Positions 38,059-46,720 of a DNA stretch of 64,000 nucleotides are shown in pieces. The position numbers were made by a program, and so were the translations under genes. The stretch's first letter is position 1. The number at the start of each line of letters is the position of its first letter. The DNA is taken from NCBI RefSeq assembly GCF_002797355.1, contig NZ_KZ454939.1, positions 1,831,828 through 1,895,827 on the forward strand, read 5' to 3'. The notes beneath the pieces were generated by a model. It worked only from the letters and a program-made list of their open reading frames with translations. It made no database searches and was not told the origin of the DNA. This stretch comes from Bacillus xiapuensis. Its GTDB lineage: Bacteria > Bacillota > Bacilli > Bacillales > Domibacillaceae.

Positions 38059-39735
38059 ATGAGCGTTGATATCATGTTTAACGAGGCGTGGGGAGAAGAA
38101 ATTGAAAAAAGGTTTTATCAGGATGGGCCGTGGGGAAGCTGGCCGCTTTTTCAATCCGCTTTAAAGATGGAAACACGAATGATGGTCACTAATTTTGAAG
38201 GATTGTTAGCCCCCTCCTTCTTGCCGGGACTGACTCCCCTCCCCCATCAATTGGAAGCCGCGAGGAAAGTAATAGAAGAAATGAACGGCAAAGCGATTCT
38301 AGCTGATGAAGTGGGGCTTGGAAAAACAATTGAAGCTGGACTTGTGCTAAAAGAATATTTAATTCGCGGCTTAGTGAAAAAGGTGCTTATTTTAGCTCCC
38401 GCCTCACTCGTTTCGCAATGGGCAAGCGAGCTGAACAATAAATTTCTAATTCCGGCCGTTGCGCAAAAAAAGGCGTATGCCTGGGATCAATATGATATTG
38501 TCATCTCCTCCATTGATATGGCGAAAAGAAGCCCGCATAAAGAAAAGATTTACGAGCAAGAATATGATTTAGTCATTATTGATGAAGCCCATAAATTAAA
38601 AAATCACAAAACGAAAAACTATCAATTCGTCCGTCATTTGCAAAAAAAATTCTGCTTGCTTTTAACAGCCACTCCAATCCAAAACAAATTGGATGAAATG
38701 TTCCATCTGGTATCCTTGTTGAAGCCCGGCCACTTAGGAAACGAAGTTCAATTTGCTGAGCGATTTAAAAAAGGCGATCGCCAAGTGCAAAATCATCAGC
38801 ATTTAACAGCGCTCATGAATAAAGTCATGATTCGCCACCGCCGCCAAGATACAGGGGTTGAATGGACCGCTAGAAAAGTGGAAACGATCCAAGTTTCTTT
38901 CAGCGACAGCGAGCGAAAGCTTTATGACGCCATTGGGCACTTCAGCCGCCAGCTTCCGGATGGGCTAATGAATTCATTTTCTCTCTTGACCTTACAGCGG
39001 GAGGCTTGCAGCAGCAAAGAGGCTGTTTTTTTGACTTTAAAGAATATGGCCCAAAAATGGCGCAAGGAAACGGATGATTGGCCAAAGGAATTTGCCGGCA
39101 TTCTCTCACAGCTTGAGGCTGTACAGCAAAATTCCAAAGCGAACAAAGCCTTGGAACTCGTTCAATCGATCGGAGATAAAGTCATTATTTTCACTGAATA
39201 CCGAGCGACACAGCTTTATCTGCAATGGTTTTTTAAACAGCATGGGATCAGCTCTGTCCCTTTTCGCGGCGGATTTAAAAGGGGGAAAAAAGATTGGATG
39301 AAAGAACTGTTCAAAAATCATGCGCAAGTATTAATCGCAACCGAAGCCGGAGGAGAAGGATTAAATCTGCAATTTTGCCATCATTTAATCAACTTTGACC
39401 TTCCGTGGAATCCAATGAGACTGGAGCAGCGAATCGGAAGAATTCACCGCTTTGGGCAAACGAAGGATGTGCATATTTATAATTTCTGTATTGAGCATAC
39501 CATTGAAGACCGCATGCTGAAATTGCTTTATGAGAAAATCAATTTATTCAAACTGGCCATCGGCGAACTGGATGACATTTTAACCCAAATGGAAATCCCC
39601 AATATGCAGGATCATTTCACTGATATATTTAAGCATTCGCGGACAGAGGGGGAATTGCAGGTTAAGATCCGAAACTTAGAAGCAGCCATCGAATTGGCAC
39701 AAACATGGAAGGAAGGAGGGGAAGCTCTTGGATAA
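38059..39735 (+). CDS. yqhH: SNF2-family ATPase/helicase YqhH
   Basis: The 558-residue superfamily 2 ATPase has motif I DEVGLGKTIEAGL (about 80), Walker B VIIDEAHKLKN, TATPIQNK (motif III), and the carboxyl lobe with FRGGFKRGKKDW, ATEAGGEGLNLQF and the arginine-finger motif QRIGRIHRFGQ. Nucleic-acid translocation is likely, but the biological role is unknown. AAAGGAG precedes the ATG by eight bases. It overlaps yqhG by eight bases; the pair is conserved. Confidence 0.92.
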   Translation: MSVDIMFNEAWGEEIEKRFYQDGPWGSWPLFQSALKMETRMMVTNFEGLLAPSFLPGLTPLPHQLEAARKVIEEMNGKAILADEVGLGKTIEAGLVLKEYLIRGLVKKVLILAPASLVSQWASELNNKFLIPAVAQKKAYAWDQYDIVISSIDMAKRSPHKEKIYEQEYDLVIIDEAHKLKNHKTKNYQFVRHLQKKFCLLLTATPIQNKLDEMFHLVSLLKPGHLGNEVQFAERFKKGDRQVQNHQHLTALMNKVMIRHRRQDTGVEWTARKVETIQVSFSDSERKLYDAIGHFSRQLPDGLMNSFSLLTLQREACSSKEAVFLTLKNMAQKWRKETDDWPKEFAGILSQLEAVQQNSKANKALELVQSIGDKVIIFTEYRATQLYLQWFFKQHGISSVPFRGGFKRGKKDWMKELFKNHAQVLIATEAGGEGLNLQFCHHLINFDLPWNPMRLEQRIGRIHRFGQTKDVHIYNFCIEHTIEDRMLKLLYEKINLFKLAIGELDDILTQMEIPNMQDHFTDIFKHSRTEGELQVKIRNLEAAIELAQTWKEGGEALG

Positions 39736-40519
39736 GCGCGATATTCACCAATTTTTGATTGATTACTTTCAGGCAACAGAATGCACCTTTCTGGAGCAAG
39801 CAGACGGAGCTCTCTCTGTTCAGCTCACCCCTGAGGCCGATAAAGAACTGATGAACCGGCCGTTCTACTGGCACTATGCAGAAAAAACAGGCCTGAAGGG
39901 AAAGCCTCTCACGCTGTCACTCATTACGGATCAATCAGCAGCGCCGGAATCGTTCAAGGGGGAATTGATTCATTTCGGCTCCCCCCGGCTGCAGCAAATT
40001 TTCCGTTCTGCGAAGCAGCACGCCCGCTTTATCCGCCTGCATGAACAAAACCGGCGATCAAACCAGCAGCAAGCTTTGCATCCATGGCTGTTAGTCAATT
40101 TGAAAGTCTCTTATGAAGCGGATCGAAAAAAAGAAGTGTTTCATTCCTATGGCTTAAACTTAATTAACGGACAAATTCAGAAAGAGTTTATGCAGCAGCT
40201 CAGCCAAAAATCGCTGGCTGTCAAGATTCCCGACTTTTCATTTACCATTCCCCCGTTAATTAAGCCCTTCAGCGGCGTTCGCCGAATCCAGCGCTTTCTA
40301 ACCGGCCAACTGCAGCAGGAGGATCACCAATGGGCAGAGCAAGCAAAAAAGAGATGGGCAGAAGACCTATCTTTGCTTAACTCCTTCTATGAAGAGCAGG
40401 AAGAAAAACCGGAAGCCTACTTTATTGAAAAAGCGGCCCTGCAAAAGCAATATGAACCGAAAATCCGTATCGACATTATAAATGGCGGGATCATTCACTT
40501 GATCCCGCCCATCCGGTAA
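39728..40519 (+). CDS. yqhG: YqhG, partner of the SNF2 ATPase
   Basis: The 263-residue protein of the YqhG family has no assigned function. It starts with TTG at 39728 behind GAAGGAGGGG, inside the end of yqhH, so it is translationally coupled. Visible features are RPFYWHYAEKTG near residue 37 and an acidic/glutamine-rich helical end. A perfect GGCGGGATCA hairpin (40484-40509) forms its last codons and might act as a terminator, although no T run follows. Confidence 0.85.
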   Translation: MDKRDIHQFLIDYFQATECTFLEQADGALSVQLTPEADKELMNRPFYWHYAEKTGLKGKPLTLSLITDQSAAPESFKGELIHFGSPRLQQIFRSAKQHARFIRLHEQNRRSNQQQALHPWLLVNLKVSYEADRKKEVFHSYGLNLINGQIQKEFMQQLSQKSLAVKIPDFSFTIPPLIKPFSGVRRIQRFLTGQLQQEDHQWAEQAKKRWAEDLSLLNSFYEEQEEKPEAYFIEKAALQKQYEPKIRIDIINGGIIHLIPPIR

Positions 40520-40530
40520 CTCTCTTCTGC

Positions 40531-40710
40531 TTATCGTTTTCTGTGAAACCATTGGTGAATTGCCCAAGGCAGGACACCAAACCACCTTGACGATAAGGAA
40601 GTGCGCTTTAATTTTTTTTGGCGCCGCTTGGCTTTCCTGTCTTGTTTCGGTTCATTGAAATAGGTGAGTGTTTTTTGAGTAAAGTACCGGATCAGCTCAT
40701 TGCTTGACAT
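40531..40710 (-). CDS. yqzE: YqzE-family small basic protein
   Basis: The 59-residue protein has an amino part SSNELIRYFTQKTLTYF, a basic middle (KQDRKAKRRQKKLKR) and WFGVLPWAIHQWF at the end. It matches the YqzE family found next to comG in Bacilli; function unknown. ATG at 40708-40710 follows AGGAGG. Confidence 0.78.
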   Translation of the reverse strand: MSSNELIRYFTQKTLTYFNEPKQDRKAKRRQKKLKRTSLSSRWFGVLPWAIHQWFHRKR

Positions 40711-40723
40711 CTGACACCGCCTC

Positions 40724-41254
40724 CTACTGGACGGTGTTAGTGTTTCCAATCTCCATAAGCTTTAAACGCCGAATAATTTCTTCCGCAGCTTGCTCCGGTG
40801 TTTGGTTTGCTGTTTGAACAGTGATGTCCGCAGTCTCCCGATACAGGGGCAAGCGATGGTCGTACAGCTGCTGAACCTCTTCTTTCTCTTTATTTTGGAT
40901 CAGCGGACGGCTCGCATCTTCTGCGAGCCTTGCAAAAATAACCGACAAATCGGCTTCTAAAAAAACAACTTGGCCGATTTGTTTCATTAAGCGGCGGTTG
41001 TCCTCTCTCATAATCATCCCGCCGCCCGTCGTAATGATGCCATCCTCGGGACCTAAGGCCGCCAAAACAGCTGTCTCCACCCCGCGGAAGTACTCTTCTC
41101 CTTTTGCATTAAAAATATCTGAAATCGTCAATTGTTCCTGCTGCTCAATATATTCATCTGTGTCGATGACCGAACAATTCAGTTTTTTCGCTAACAATTG
41201 GCCAATGGTCGTCTTTCCCGCCCCCATAAAGCCGGTTAAAAAAATAGTTTTCAT
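40724..41254 (-). CDS. aroK: Shikimate kinase
   Basis: The 176-residue NMP-kinase-fold enzyme phosphorylates shikimate. Walker A is GFMGAGKTTIG (residues 8-18), followed by DTDEYIEQQ and the shikimate-binding TGGG of IITTGGGMIMRE; the lid has ASRPLI. It stands between comGG and yqzE and follows comG by 70 bases. Confidence 0.94.
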   Translation of the reverse strand: MKTIFLTGFMGAGKTTIGQLLAKKLNCSVIDTDEYIEQQEQLTISDIFNAKGEEYFRGVETAVLAALGPEDGIITTGGGMIMREDNRRLMKQIGQVVFLEADLSVIFARLAEDASRPLIQNKEKEEVQQLYDHRLPLYRETADITVQTANQTPEQAAEEIIRRLKLMEIGNTNTVQ

Positions 41255-41324
41255 CTGTTGTCACACCTCCAGTCGTTGTTGCCAACTCGCTTAACTATTT
41301 TTTATTATAGCGGCTGTTCTCGGC

Positions 41325-41705
41325 TTATTCTATACGTTTCACTATTTGTTTCTTGCTTTTGTCATAAATGATGGAAGAACGAAAGACCGATGTTTCTCGA
41401 TCTGTTTTGAACTGAACAACGATTTGCTCACTTCCCTTCTTCGGCACCGCTGTATATATTACGGTGCCCCGGTTCGTATGATAGCTCCCAGAAAGCGGCG
41501 CTCCTTGATCCAGCTGAGAATGAATATGTGCTAGCGTTAATAACTCCATCACTTTTGCTTCGTAATAGCCAGTAAAATTAGCCGCTGTGCGCTGTTTGCT
41601 GATCAAAATACCTGTCCCGGCCACCGTTAGCGCACAAATGATGGCGAACAGGAGCAGCACGTACGGAAATAAAACCCCCTTTTCGTTTAATCTTAATCCC
41701 TTCAT
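41325..41705 (-). CDS. comGG: ComGG, minor competence pseudopilin
   Basis: The 126-residue protein has an amino-terminal hydrophobic helix (LNEKGVLFPYVLLLFAIICALTV) but no ordinary prepilin cleavage motif, as is usual for ComGG. The ATG overlaps the comGF stop (ATGA) without its own ribosome site, so translation is coupled. It is needed with ComGC-GF for the transformation pseudopilus. Confidence 0.82.
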   Translation of the reverse strand: MKGLRLNEKGVLFPYVLLLFAIICALTVAGTGILISKQRTAANFTGYYEAKVMELLTLAHIHSQLDQGAPLSGSYHTNRGTVIYTAVPKKGSEQIVVQFKTDRETSVFRSSIIYDKSKKQIVKRIE

Positions 41706-42160
41706 TGCGGCTGTGCAGAGAACAGATGTATTTGCGCTTCTTCTCGTTCTCCGTTGTGGAATAAAGCTGCTACACACATGGTCGAATCATCCCAGTAAAA
41801 GCGAATCGCCTGAATCTCTAGAAGAACCATCTCATGACCTTTGCCATTCACTCTTCTCCTCACTCCTTCACCGTATTTCTCTATGGAAATAAGTCGTCCA
41901 TTATCCATAAAAGAAAGCTTATCCTCATCCGGCAGCCAAGAATGGGAACGCGATAGTTCTTTACGCAATTCCAAGACAAATAACTCCCATTCCGCCTTTC
42001 TGCCTGGCTGCAACTGTTCATCCACACGGCCAACCGCACCATACAGCATCGGAAACAGCGCAGCCACACTAATAAACACCATTAAAACCAGCAAAGCTTC
42101 GACCATAGTGAAACCGTTACTGCTCCTGAATACAGATTGCGCTGGAATGATTTTGAACAC
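41702..42160 (-). CDS. comGF: ComGF, minor competence pseudopilin
   Basis: The 152-residue protein has a type IV prepilin start, SSNGFTMVEALLVLMVFI (cleavage after G, Glu at +5). GTG at 42158-42160 is chosen because AAGGCGG lies six bases upstream and it places a short basic leader before the motif. It overlaps comGE by 44 bases. Confidence 0.82.
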   Translation of the reverse strand: MFKIIPAQSVFRSSNGFTMVEALLVLMVFISVAALFPMLYGAVGRVDEQLQPGRKAEWELFVLELRKELSRSHSWLPDEDKLSFMDNGRLISIEKYGEGVRRRVNGKGHEMVLLEIQAIRFYWDDSTMCVAALFHNGEREEAQIHLFSAQPQ

Positions 42161-42434
42161 AGGCTTCCGCCTTGCCGGCGGACGTTTCCCAAATAATTCG
42201 ATAAGTCTCACCTTCTTCTCCCTCATATATCGAAGTAAAGTTCTTCTGTTCCAAAAGCCGCTTCTCTCCTTCCTCCAGCAAGATTCTAATCATCTGTTCT
42301 TGCTCCCATTGCCGATGCGGCTGCGTTGTCATCTGCATAAGGAGCGGAACCATAAGCGCCGTCAGCAGCATGATGATAAACAGCGACAGCAAACTTTCCG
42401 CCAGCGTGAAGCCTTGCTCAGCCTTCTTTAACAT
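42117..42434 (-). CDS. comGE: ComGE, minor competence pseudopilin
   Basis: The 105-residue prepilin-like protein has LKKAEQGFTLAESLLSLFII as leader, cleavage site and helix. ATG at 42432-42434 follows AAGGGAGG. It overlaps comGD by 17 bases and comGF by 44 bases. Confidence 0.85.
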   Translation of the reverse strand: MLKKAEQGFTLAESLLSLFIIMLLTALMVPLLMQMTTQPHRQWEQEQMIRILLEEGEKRLLEQKNFTSIYEGEEGETYRIIWETSAGKAEACVQNHSSAICIQEQ

Positions 42435-42879
42435 AGAACCTCCCTTTGCCAATCTGACATACGATTGAAAAATACTCTTCCTTATGAAAAAAAAGAATGG
42501 TTCCAAAGCGATTCGCATTCCCGTTCGGCAAGAAGGAGATGTTGTCTAAGGAACCGTTGACATGCCGAATAGACGCCGGCAGCTTTCTCTTCACAAGCAT
42601 TTTCCGGGATGCGGATAGCGTCCGTATCCGGTAGGATTTTTCAATAGGCAAAAACTGCAGATTGACCGTTTCCTGTTTAGTTATGGCATAGGATTTAGCC
42701 CAATAGAGGTCCGCTTGCAATTGATAGAGAAAAAGCTTCTTATCCAGGCGGTCCATTTGCTTTGGCAAAGGAATAATGGCCGCCGCCAGCAACACCAGCA
42801 TAATCACGAGCATCAGCATGATCTCCAGCATCGAGAATCCTTTTTGGCTGCCCAGATAATTACCTGCCCGCCGGAACAA
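42418..42879 (-). CDS. comGD: ComGD, minor competence pseudopilin
   Basis: The 153-residue protein has NYLGSQKGFSMLEIMLMLVI as prepilin leader and helix. I chose TTG at 42877-42879, six bases after GGAGAGG; the start lies inside the end of comGC. Carboxyl part is soluble with CQIGKGRFYVKEG. Confidence 0.85.
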   Translation of the reverse strand: MFRRAGNYLGSQKGFSMLEIMLMLVIMLVLLAAAIIPLPKQMDRLDKKLFLYQLQADLYWAKSYAITKQETVNLQFLPIEKSYRIRTLSASRKMLVKRKLPASIRHVNGSLDNISFLPNGNANRFGTILFFHKEEYFSIVCQIGKGRFYVKEG

Positions 42880-43186
42880 TAGACACCTCTCCATCTCCAT
42901 CAATCTTTAATTTATCGCCATTTGGGCAGGCCGTTTCATCCTTTCGTAAATAACCGCTTTCCGTCATCTCTTCGATGGAAGCCGGAAACTTCTTTTGATC
43001 AATTCTAAAAGCCTGCACCTGGCCCTGAACCATATGCTTAAACGCACTGCATCCCTTATTATTAATATTTTTGCTTTGCTTGGCGATATTGGGAATCGCA
43101 ATGAATAACAGCACAGAAATCACTAATAAGACAATCATCATCTCGATCAGCGTGAAGCCTCGGTTGTTGCCAATAAGCTTGCGCAT
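42860..43186 (-). CDS. comGC: ComGC, major competence pseudopilin
   Basis: The 108-residue major subunit of the transformation pseudopilus has leader and helix NNRGFTLIEMMIVLLVISVL, processed by ComC. Two cysteines (GCSAF and TACPN) are positioned for the known intramolecular disulfide. ATG at 43184-43186 follows GAGGAGGAG. Confidence 0.94.
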   Translation of the reverse strand: MRKLIGNNRGFTLIEMMIVLLVISVLLFIAIPNIAKQSKNINNKGCSAFKHMVQGQVQAFRIDQKKFPASIEEMTESGYLRKDETACPNGDKLKIDGDGEVSIVPAGR

Positions 43187-43199
43187 ATGACTCCTCCTC

Positions 43200-44213
43200 T
43201 TAGATCGATCCAATCATTTGAAACATCGGCAGCATCACCGATAAATAGATGGCCACTACAATGCATCCGACAAACAGAAAAATAGCCGGCTGCAATAAGG
43301 CCAGAGCTTTTTTTATTTTTTGTTCAATCAGGTTTTCGCAAAAATGGCTATAAATCATGAGCTCATCCGCTAAGCGGCCATTAGCCTCACCATGGCGAAG
43401 AAGCTTGCTAAGCTGGCGCTCAAAGCACGGGATCCGTTCAGCGGCAGCGGCGAAAGAATCCCCATGCAGCAGATGAGTCTTCATTTCTGATGCAATATAG
43501 GTCAAAACTGGATGCATCATCTGTTTCTGCAAAATATAGAGCACTTCATTGACCGCGAAACCACTTTTAAGCAAATAGGAGGTTTCTTTTGCGAACAGGC
43601 GTGTAATAAACAATGAAAAATAGGATGAAATCAATGGGGTTTTCATTAAAATGGCGACTTTCCGACGGGGGTTTTGGCGCTGGTAATAGCGGAAAAACAG
43701 GAGACTTATAATGAAAGCAACCGTGATAACCGTCACCATCAGAGGGGGAGAAACCTGCAGGAAAGCAATTAAGAAATAGGTGCTCCCTTCAGGAGAATAT
43801 CCTAGCGTGTCATATAAACTTTCAAATCTCGGCATCAAAAACCGGTTCAGCAGAATCAAAAGCATTAACAGAAGAAATAGCAAAAACAAAGGATATTGCA
43901 GCAGCTTCAACAGCTTTTCTTTGGACTGTTCGCTCTTTTTCCATTGATCACCGGCATTGCTGAGCGTTTCCGAAAGATGTCCATGCTTTTCGGCAAAGTA
44001 TACTTGAAGACAGATCATGGAAGGGAAACGGAGCTTGCGAAGAATTTCGTTCAAAGGCGTGCCCGCATTCAATTCCATGCGCGTTAAACGGATGGAATCA
44101 TGATGATTGCGGTCAAAGTTCATTAATAGAAACTCCAGCGCAGCACCCATTGTAAATCCTTGCTGAAGCATCTCGCCCAGCCGAAAAATAAATTCACCTT
44201 GATGCTTCTTCAT
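43200..44213 (-). CDS. comGB: ComGB, inner-membrane platform protein
   Basis: The 337-residue GspF/PilC-like protein has two T2SF modules with LGEMLQQGFTMGAALEFL and LLKSGFAVNEVLYIL, and membrane helices near 115-135, 160-185 and 310-330. ATG at 44211-44213 gives a 20-base overlap with comGA; an in-frame ATG at 44243 is also possible and neither has a strong ribosome site. Confidence 0.9.
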   Translation of the reverse strand: MKKHQGEFIFRLGEMLQQGFTMGAALEFLLMNFDRNHHDSIRLTRMELNAGTPLNEILRKLRFPSMICLQVYFAEKHGHLSETLSNAGDQWKKSEQSKEKLLKLLQYPLFLLFLLLMLLILLNRFLMPRFESLYDTLGYSPEGSTYFLIAFLQVSPPLMVTVITVAFIISLLFFRYYQRQNPRRKVAILMKTPLISSYFSLFITRLFAKETSYLLKSGFAVNEVLYILQKQMMHPVLTYIASEMKTHLLHGDSFAAAAERIPCFERQLSKLLRHGEANGRLADELMIYSHFCENLIEQKIKKALALLQPAIFLFVGCIVVAIYLSVMLPMFQMIGSI

Positions 44214-45279
44214 TCTCTTCTTCTTCAAATATCCAGCGATCATATTCTTTTTGCGAGAGATATCCAAGGGCAACCCCCTTTCTTAATAAATCTTTCAGCA
44301 ATGGGTAATAGCAGGTGCTGCTTTCACCTCTTGCTTCATTTAAAACCGCCTGCAGATTCGATCCGCTTAATATTTCGTAAACCGTCGCCTGCGTGCGATT
44401 TCGCTTATCCCGGCAAATGCCGGTGCACTCTCCTGCGCAAAAAGGGCAGACGATATTTACCAGGCGCTGCGCAGTGACCGCTACTAGTGATTGCTGAATT
44501 TCATGCCACTTCATCCCGAGCTCCAGCAAGCGAAACACAGCGCCTTTGGCATCTCTTGTATGCAGCGTGGTCAAAACAAGATGACCCGTCAGTGCAGCCC
44601 TGACCGCGATTCTTGCCGTTTCTTCATCGCGGATTTCTCCCACCATAATCACATCAGGATCATGTCTTAAGATCGCTTTTAATCCTGCGGCGTAAGTCAA
44701 GCCGGCTTTTTCGTTCACCTGCACTTGAAGCCATTGATCATTTTGCTTTTCAACAGGGTCTTCCAAAGTGATGACATGGCGCCCATGGATGCTGGCACTA
44801 TGCTGAATAAGAGAATACAGTGTTGTCGTTTTGCCGCTGCCCGTCGGCCCGGTAAGGATCATTAATCCATGTGAATGGGAAAGCAGAGCGAGGAGTTTAT
44901 GAGCAGAACCGGGGAAAAGAGAAAGTTTTAGCATATCGAGGAAGCCTTTTTGCGGAAGCAGACGAAGAACAAGACTTTCTTTGGAGAGTGCGGTTGGCAA
45001 AGTGGAAATGCGTAAGGACATCATGAAACCGGAAAGTTCCAGCAGGAAGGAACCGCTTTGCGGCCTGCGCTTTTCACCGATATCCATTGATGCCATAAAT
45101 TTAATATGGGAAATTAACCGTTCCCCTTCTCTGACAGAAAACTCAGCATGAGGGATTAATTGACCCAAGGAGCGAAACTGCACTGCATAGGCATGGGGGT
45201 GAGGCACAAGGTGAATATCCGTCGAGTCATGCGTTACCGCTGCATGAACCAGTTCTTCCACCACCTTTTCCATTTCCAT
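44194..45279 (-). CDS. comGA: ComGA, traffic ATPase of the competence pseudopilus
   Basis: The 361-residue GspE/PilB-type ATPase powers pseudopilus assembly. Walker A is GPTGSGKTTTLYS (about residue 142); the Asp box, Walker B VIMVGEIRDEETA and the His box LTTLHTRDA follow. Zinc-like CPFC and GECTGIC cysteines appear near residue 275. First gene of the seven-gene comG operon. Confidence 0.94.
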   Translation of the reverse strand: MEMEKVVEELVHAAVTHDSTDIHLVPHPHAYAVQFRSLGQLIPHAEFSVREGERLISHIKFMASMDIGEKRRPQSGSFLLELSGFMMSLRISTLPTALSKESLVLRLLPQKGFLDMLKLSLFPGSAHKLLALLSHSHGLMILTGPTGSGKTTTLYSLIQHSASIHGRHVITLEDPVEKQNDQWLQVQVNEKAGLTYAAGLKAILRHDPDVIMVGEIRDEETARIAVRAALTGHLVLTTLHTRDAKGAVFRLLELGMKWHEIQQSLVAVTAQRLVNIVCPFCAGECTGICRDKRNRTQATVYEILSGSNLQAVLNEARGESSTCYYPLLKDLLRKGVALGYLSQKEYDRWIFEEEENEEASR

Positions 45280-45335
45280 TATTCGTCATTTCACCACCTT
45301 TCCATCGGCTCATTCACTTATTCGACAGATGTAAT

Positions 45336-45725
45336 AAAACTCCTTTTTTTGATTGCATGTTTTTTATTATTTTCGCCGCTTGCCGGATGCGGCGCGGGAA
45401 TATACTATTTCTCATATCACGTTAGAGCGCTGGTTTTATACGCATGCGCCTGAACAGTTCGCGGAAAAAGAGGCTTGATGCCTTTGTGTTGATGAATTGG
45501 CACTATGCAAAAGACATTTATGCGCCAAGTGTGAAATGCGGAGACCGGCCGTGTATCAGAGATTGTACCGCGCCGTGATCAAACGGCGATTTTCCCCGCT
45601 TTAGTGAAATGACCGGAAAGATTCAAACAGTGGCCAGTGATTTCGCCTGTGCCATGGCGAAGGCGATTCAATCGGTGCATCCGGCAGCTGTTCAAACTTC
45701 GATTCATAAGGTTGAGTCATTATGA
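45336..45725 (+). pseudogene. Possible decayed lipoprotein-like gene
   Basis: No intact gene is visible in 45280-45846. On the plus strand a frame reads KLLFLIACFLLFSPLAGCGA, a lipoprotein-like signal with lipobox LAGC, but it has no normal start and stops at 45453. A second frame from ATG 45444 continues 44 codons (NWHYAKDIYAPSVKC, CGDRPCIRDCTAP), hits TGA at 45576 and stays open another 48 codons to 45725. I do not recognise the family. Two frame breaks and a nonsense codon suggest a remnant; chance frames remain possible. Confidence 0.3.
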
Positions 45726-45785
45726 ATCTCTGAGTGGAGCAGAAAGGACAAAGCGTGTTTAAAATGATGACTGGACATGAAATAT

Positions 45786-45811
45786 GTCTAGAAAAACGAA
45801 AGAACGGGTAA
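45786..45811 (+). promoter_or_regulatory. Sigma-B-like promoter before the YflT-domain gene
   Basis: GTCTAG and GGGTAA are separated by 14 bases, compared with the sigma-B consensus GTTTAA-N12-15-GGGTAT (four and five of six matches). It lies 36 bases before the start. A stress-protein gene downstream fits, but the -35 is poor. Confidence 0.4.
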
Positions 45812-45846
45812 AGAATAAATAGCCAAAACGAACAGGAGGTCATTTA

Positions 45847-46284
45847 ATGAAGGATCATATTATAGGCGTATACGAAAATGAACAACAAGCGGCTGAAGCG
45901 GTAAAAGATTTAAAAAAGAAAGGCTATACCGTTGAAGAAATTTCAGTTATCGCCAAAAATGCAAAAGAATCATCTGATATCACAGAGGAAGCAAAACCCT
46001 CTGCTAAAGACGGAGCCATTGCCGGAGCTACAACTGGAGGGGCCATCGGCATAGCGAGCGTGGTAGCAGGGCTATCCACTGTATTAGTGCCCGGACTCGG
46101 CGCTTTACTGGCAGCTGGCCCTATTATTACAACCATTGGAGGAGCGGTCGTGGGGGCCAGCTCTGGAGCAGGCGGATTAAAGCATGCCCTTATGGAAATG
46201 GGTGTTCCAGATGAGGAAGCTGAACGTTATTCTGATGATGTTCAGAATGGCAAATTCCTAGTATTTCTTCAGCCTAAAACGTAA
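45847..46284 (+). CDS. General stress protein with YflT-like domain
   Basis: The 145-residue protein starts with the YflT/GSP17M-type domain (about 1-50: IIGVYENEQQAAEAVKDLKKKGYTVEEISVIAK split by a short turn). A glycine/alanine-rich hydrophobic stretch (about 58-112), which could enter a membrane, is followed by MGVPDEEAERYSDDVQNGKFLV. Related proteins are sigma-B stress proteins of unknown biochemical role. AGGAGG precedes the ATG. Confidence 0.8.
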   Translation: MKDHIIGVYENEQQAAEAVKDLKKKGYTVEEISVIAKNAKESSDITEEAKPSAKDGAIAGATTGGAIGIASVVAGLSTVLVPGLGALLAAGPIITTIGGAVVGASSGAGGLKHALMEMGVPDEEAERYSDDVQNGKFLVFLQPKT

Positions 46285-46355
46285 TATCAGCAAGGAACCG
46301 CTATTATATGAATAAATTATAGAGATAGGCAGAAACTAGTGACAGGAATCTTAAA

Positions 46356-46427
46356 TGGACCATAGCCAAGCGGTAAGGCAACGGACTTTGACTCCGTCAT
46401 GCGCTGGTTCGAATCCAGCTGGTCCAG
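46356..46427 (+). tRNA. tRNA-Gln(UUG)
   Basis: A 72-base cloverleaf: acceptor TGGACCA pairs with TGGTCCA before the discriminator G, the D arm is GCC..GGC, the anticodon stem ACGGA/TCCGT encloses CTTTGAC with anticodon TTG, and the T arm contains GGTTCGAATCC. CCA is not encoded. It stands alone. The flanks (46285-46355 and 46428-46720) contain a repeat copy and the regulator promoter region, but no gene. Confidence 0.97.
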
Positions 46428-46528
46428 TTTACTGAACATGCCGATAAGCGAACCTTCAATCTTTCCTCTTTGCTGCTGTAAAAAGAACCAAGGCTATATC
46501 GCAATATTCTCTTGCCACGCTTTTATTA

Positions 46529-46620
46529 CCTGCATCGTATAGCCCGGACGAATCAGCCGCTTAAACTTTTAGGTCCCCACTCCATACTTGAGAGGGAGTC
46601 TTGCGGCATCTTGCAAGCGA
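46529..46620 (+). repeat. Copy C of a dispersed intergenic repeat
   Basis: Contains CTGCATCGTATAGCCCGGAC near the start and TCCCCACTCCATACTTGAGA plus GGGAGTCTTGCGGCATC near the end, in the same order as copy B at 18151-18262. GGCTATA (46487 region) could pair with TATAGCC (46539 region), giving a longer hairpin. Confidence 0.5.
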
Positions 46621-46720
46621 ATAAATTGTTTGATTGTCACAGAAGGTATGACTTTTATCATTTCGAACATCTTCATAGTTGTTTATAATAGGGGTACTAT
46701 CCAACATAAAGGTGATTGAA

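Noticed and set aside
40484-40509. Perfect hairpin at the end of yqhG as terminator
   Set aside because: It lies inside the coding sequence and has no T run on either strand; recorded only as a note under yqhG.
45336-45348. AAAA-N5-TTTT, a possible ComK half-site pair upstream of comGA
   Set aside because: A second AT-box at an accepted spacing is missing, and the same bases encode KLLFL of a lipoprotein-like signal on the other strand.
45576-45578. In-frame TGA after a cysteine cluster as selenocysteine codon
   Set aside because: No recognisable selenoprotein family and nearby frame breaks; a nonsense mutation in a dead gene is simpler.
45601-45843. 80-codon minus-strand frame upstream of comGA
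   Set aside because: No ribosome site, low-complexity aromatic start; antisense to the probable gene remnant.
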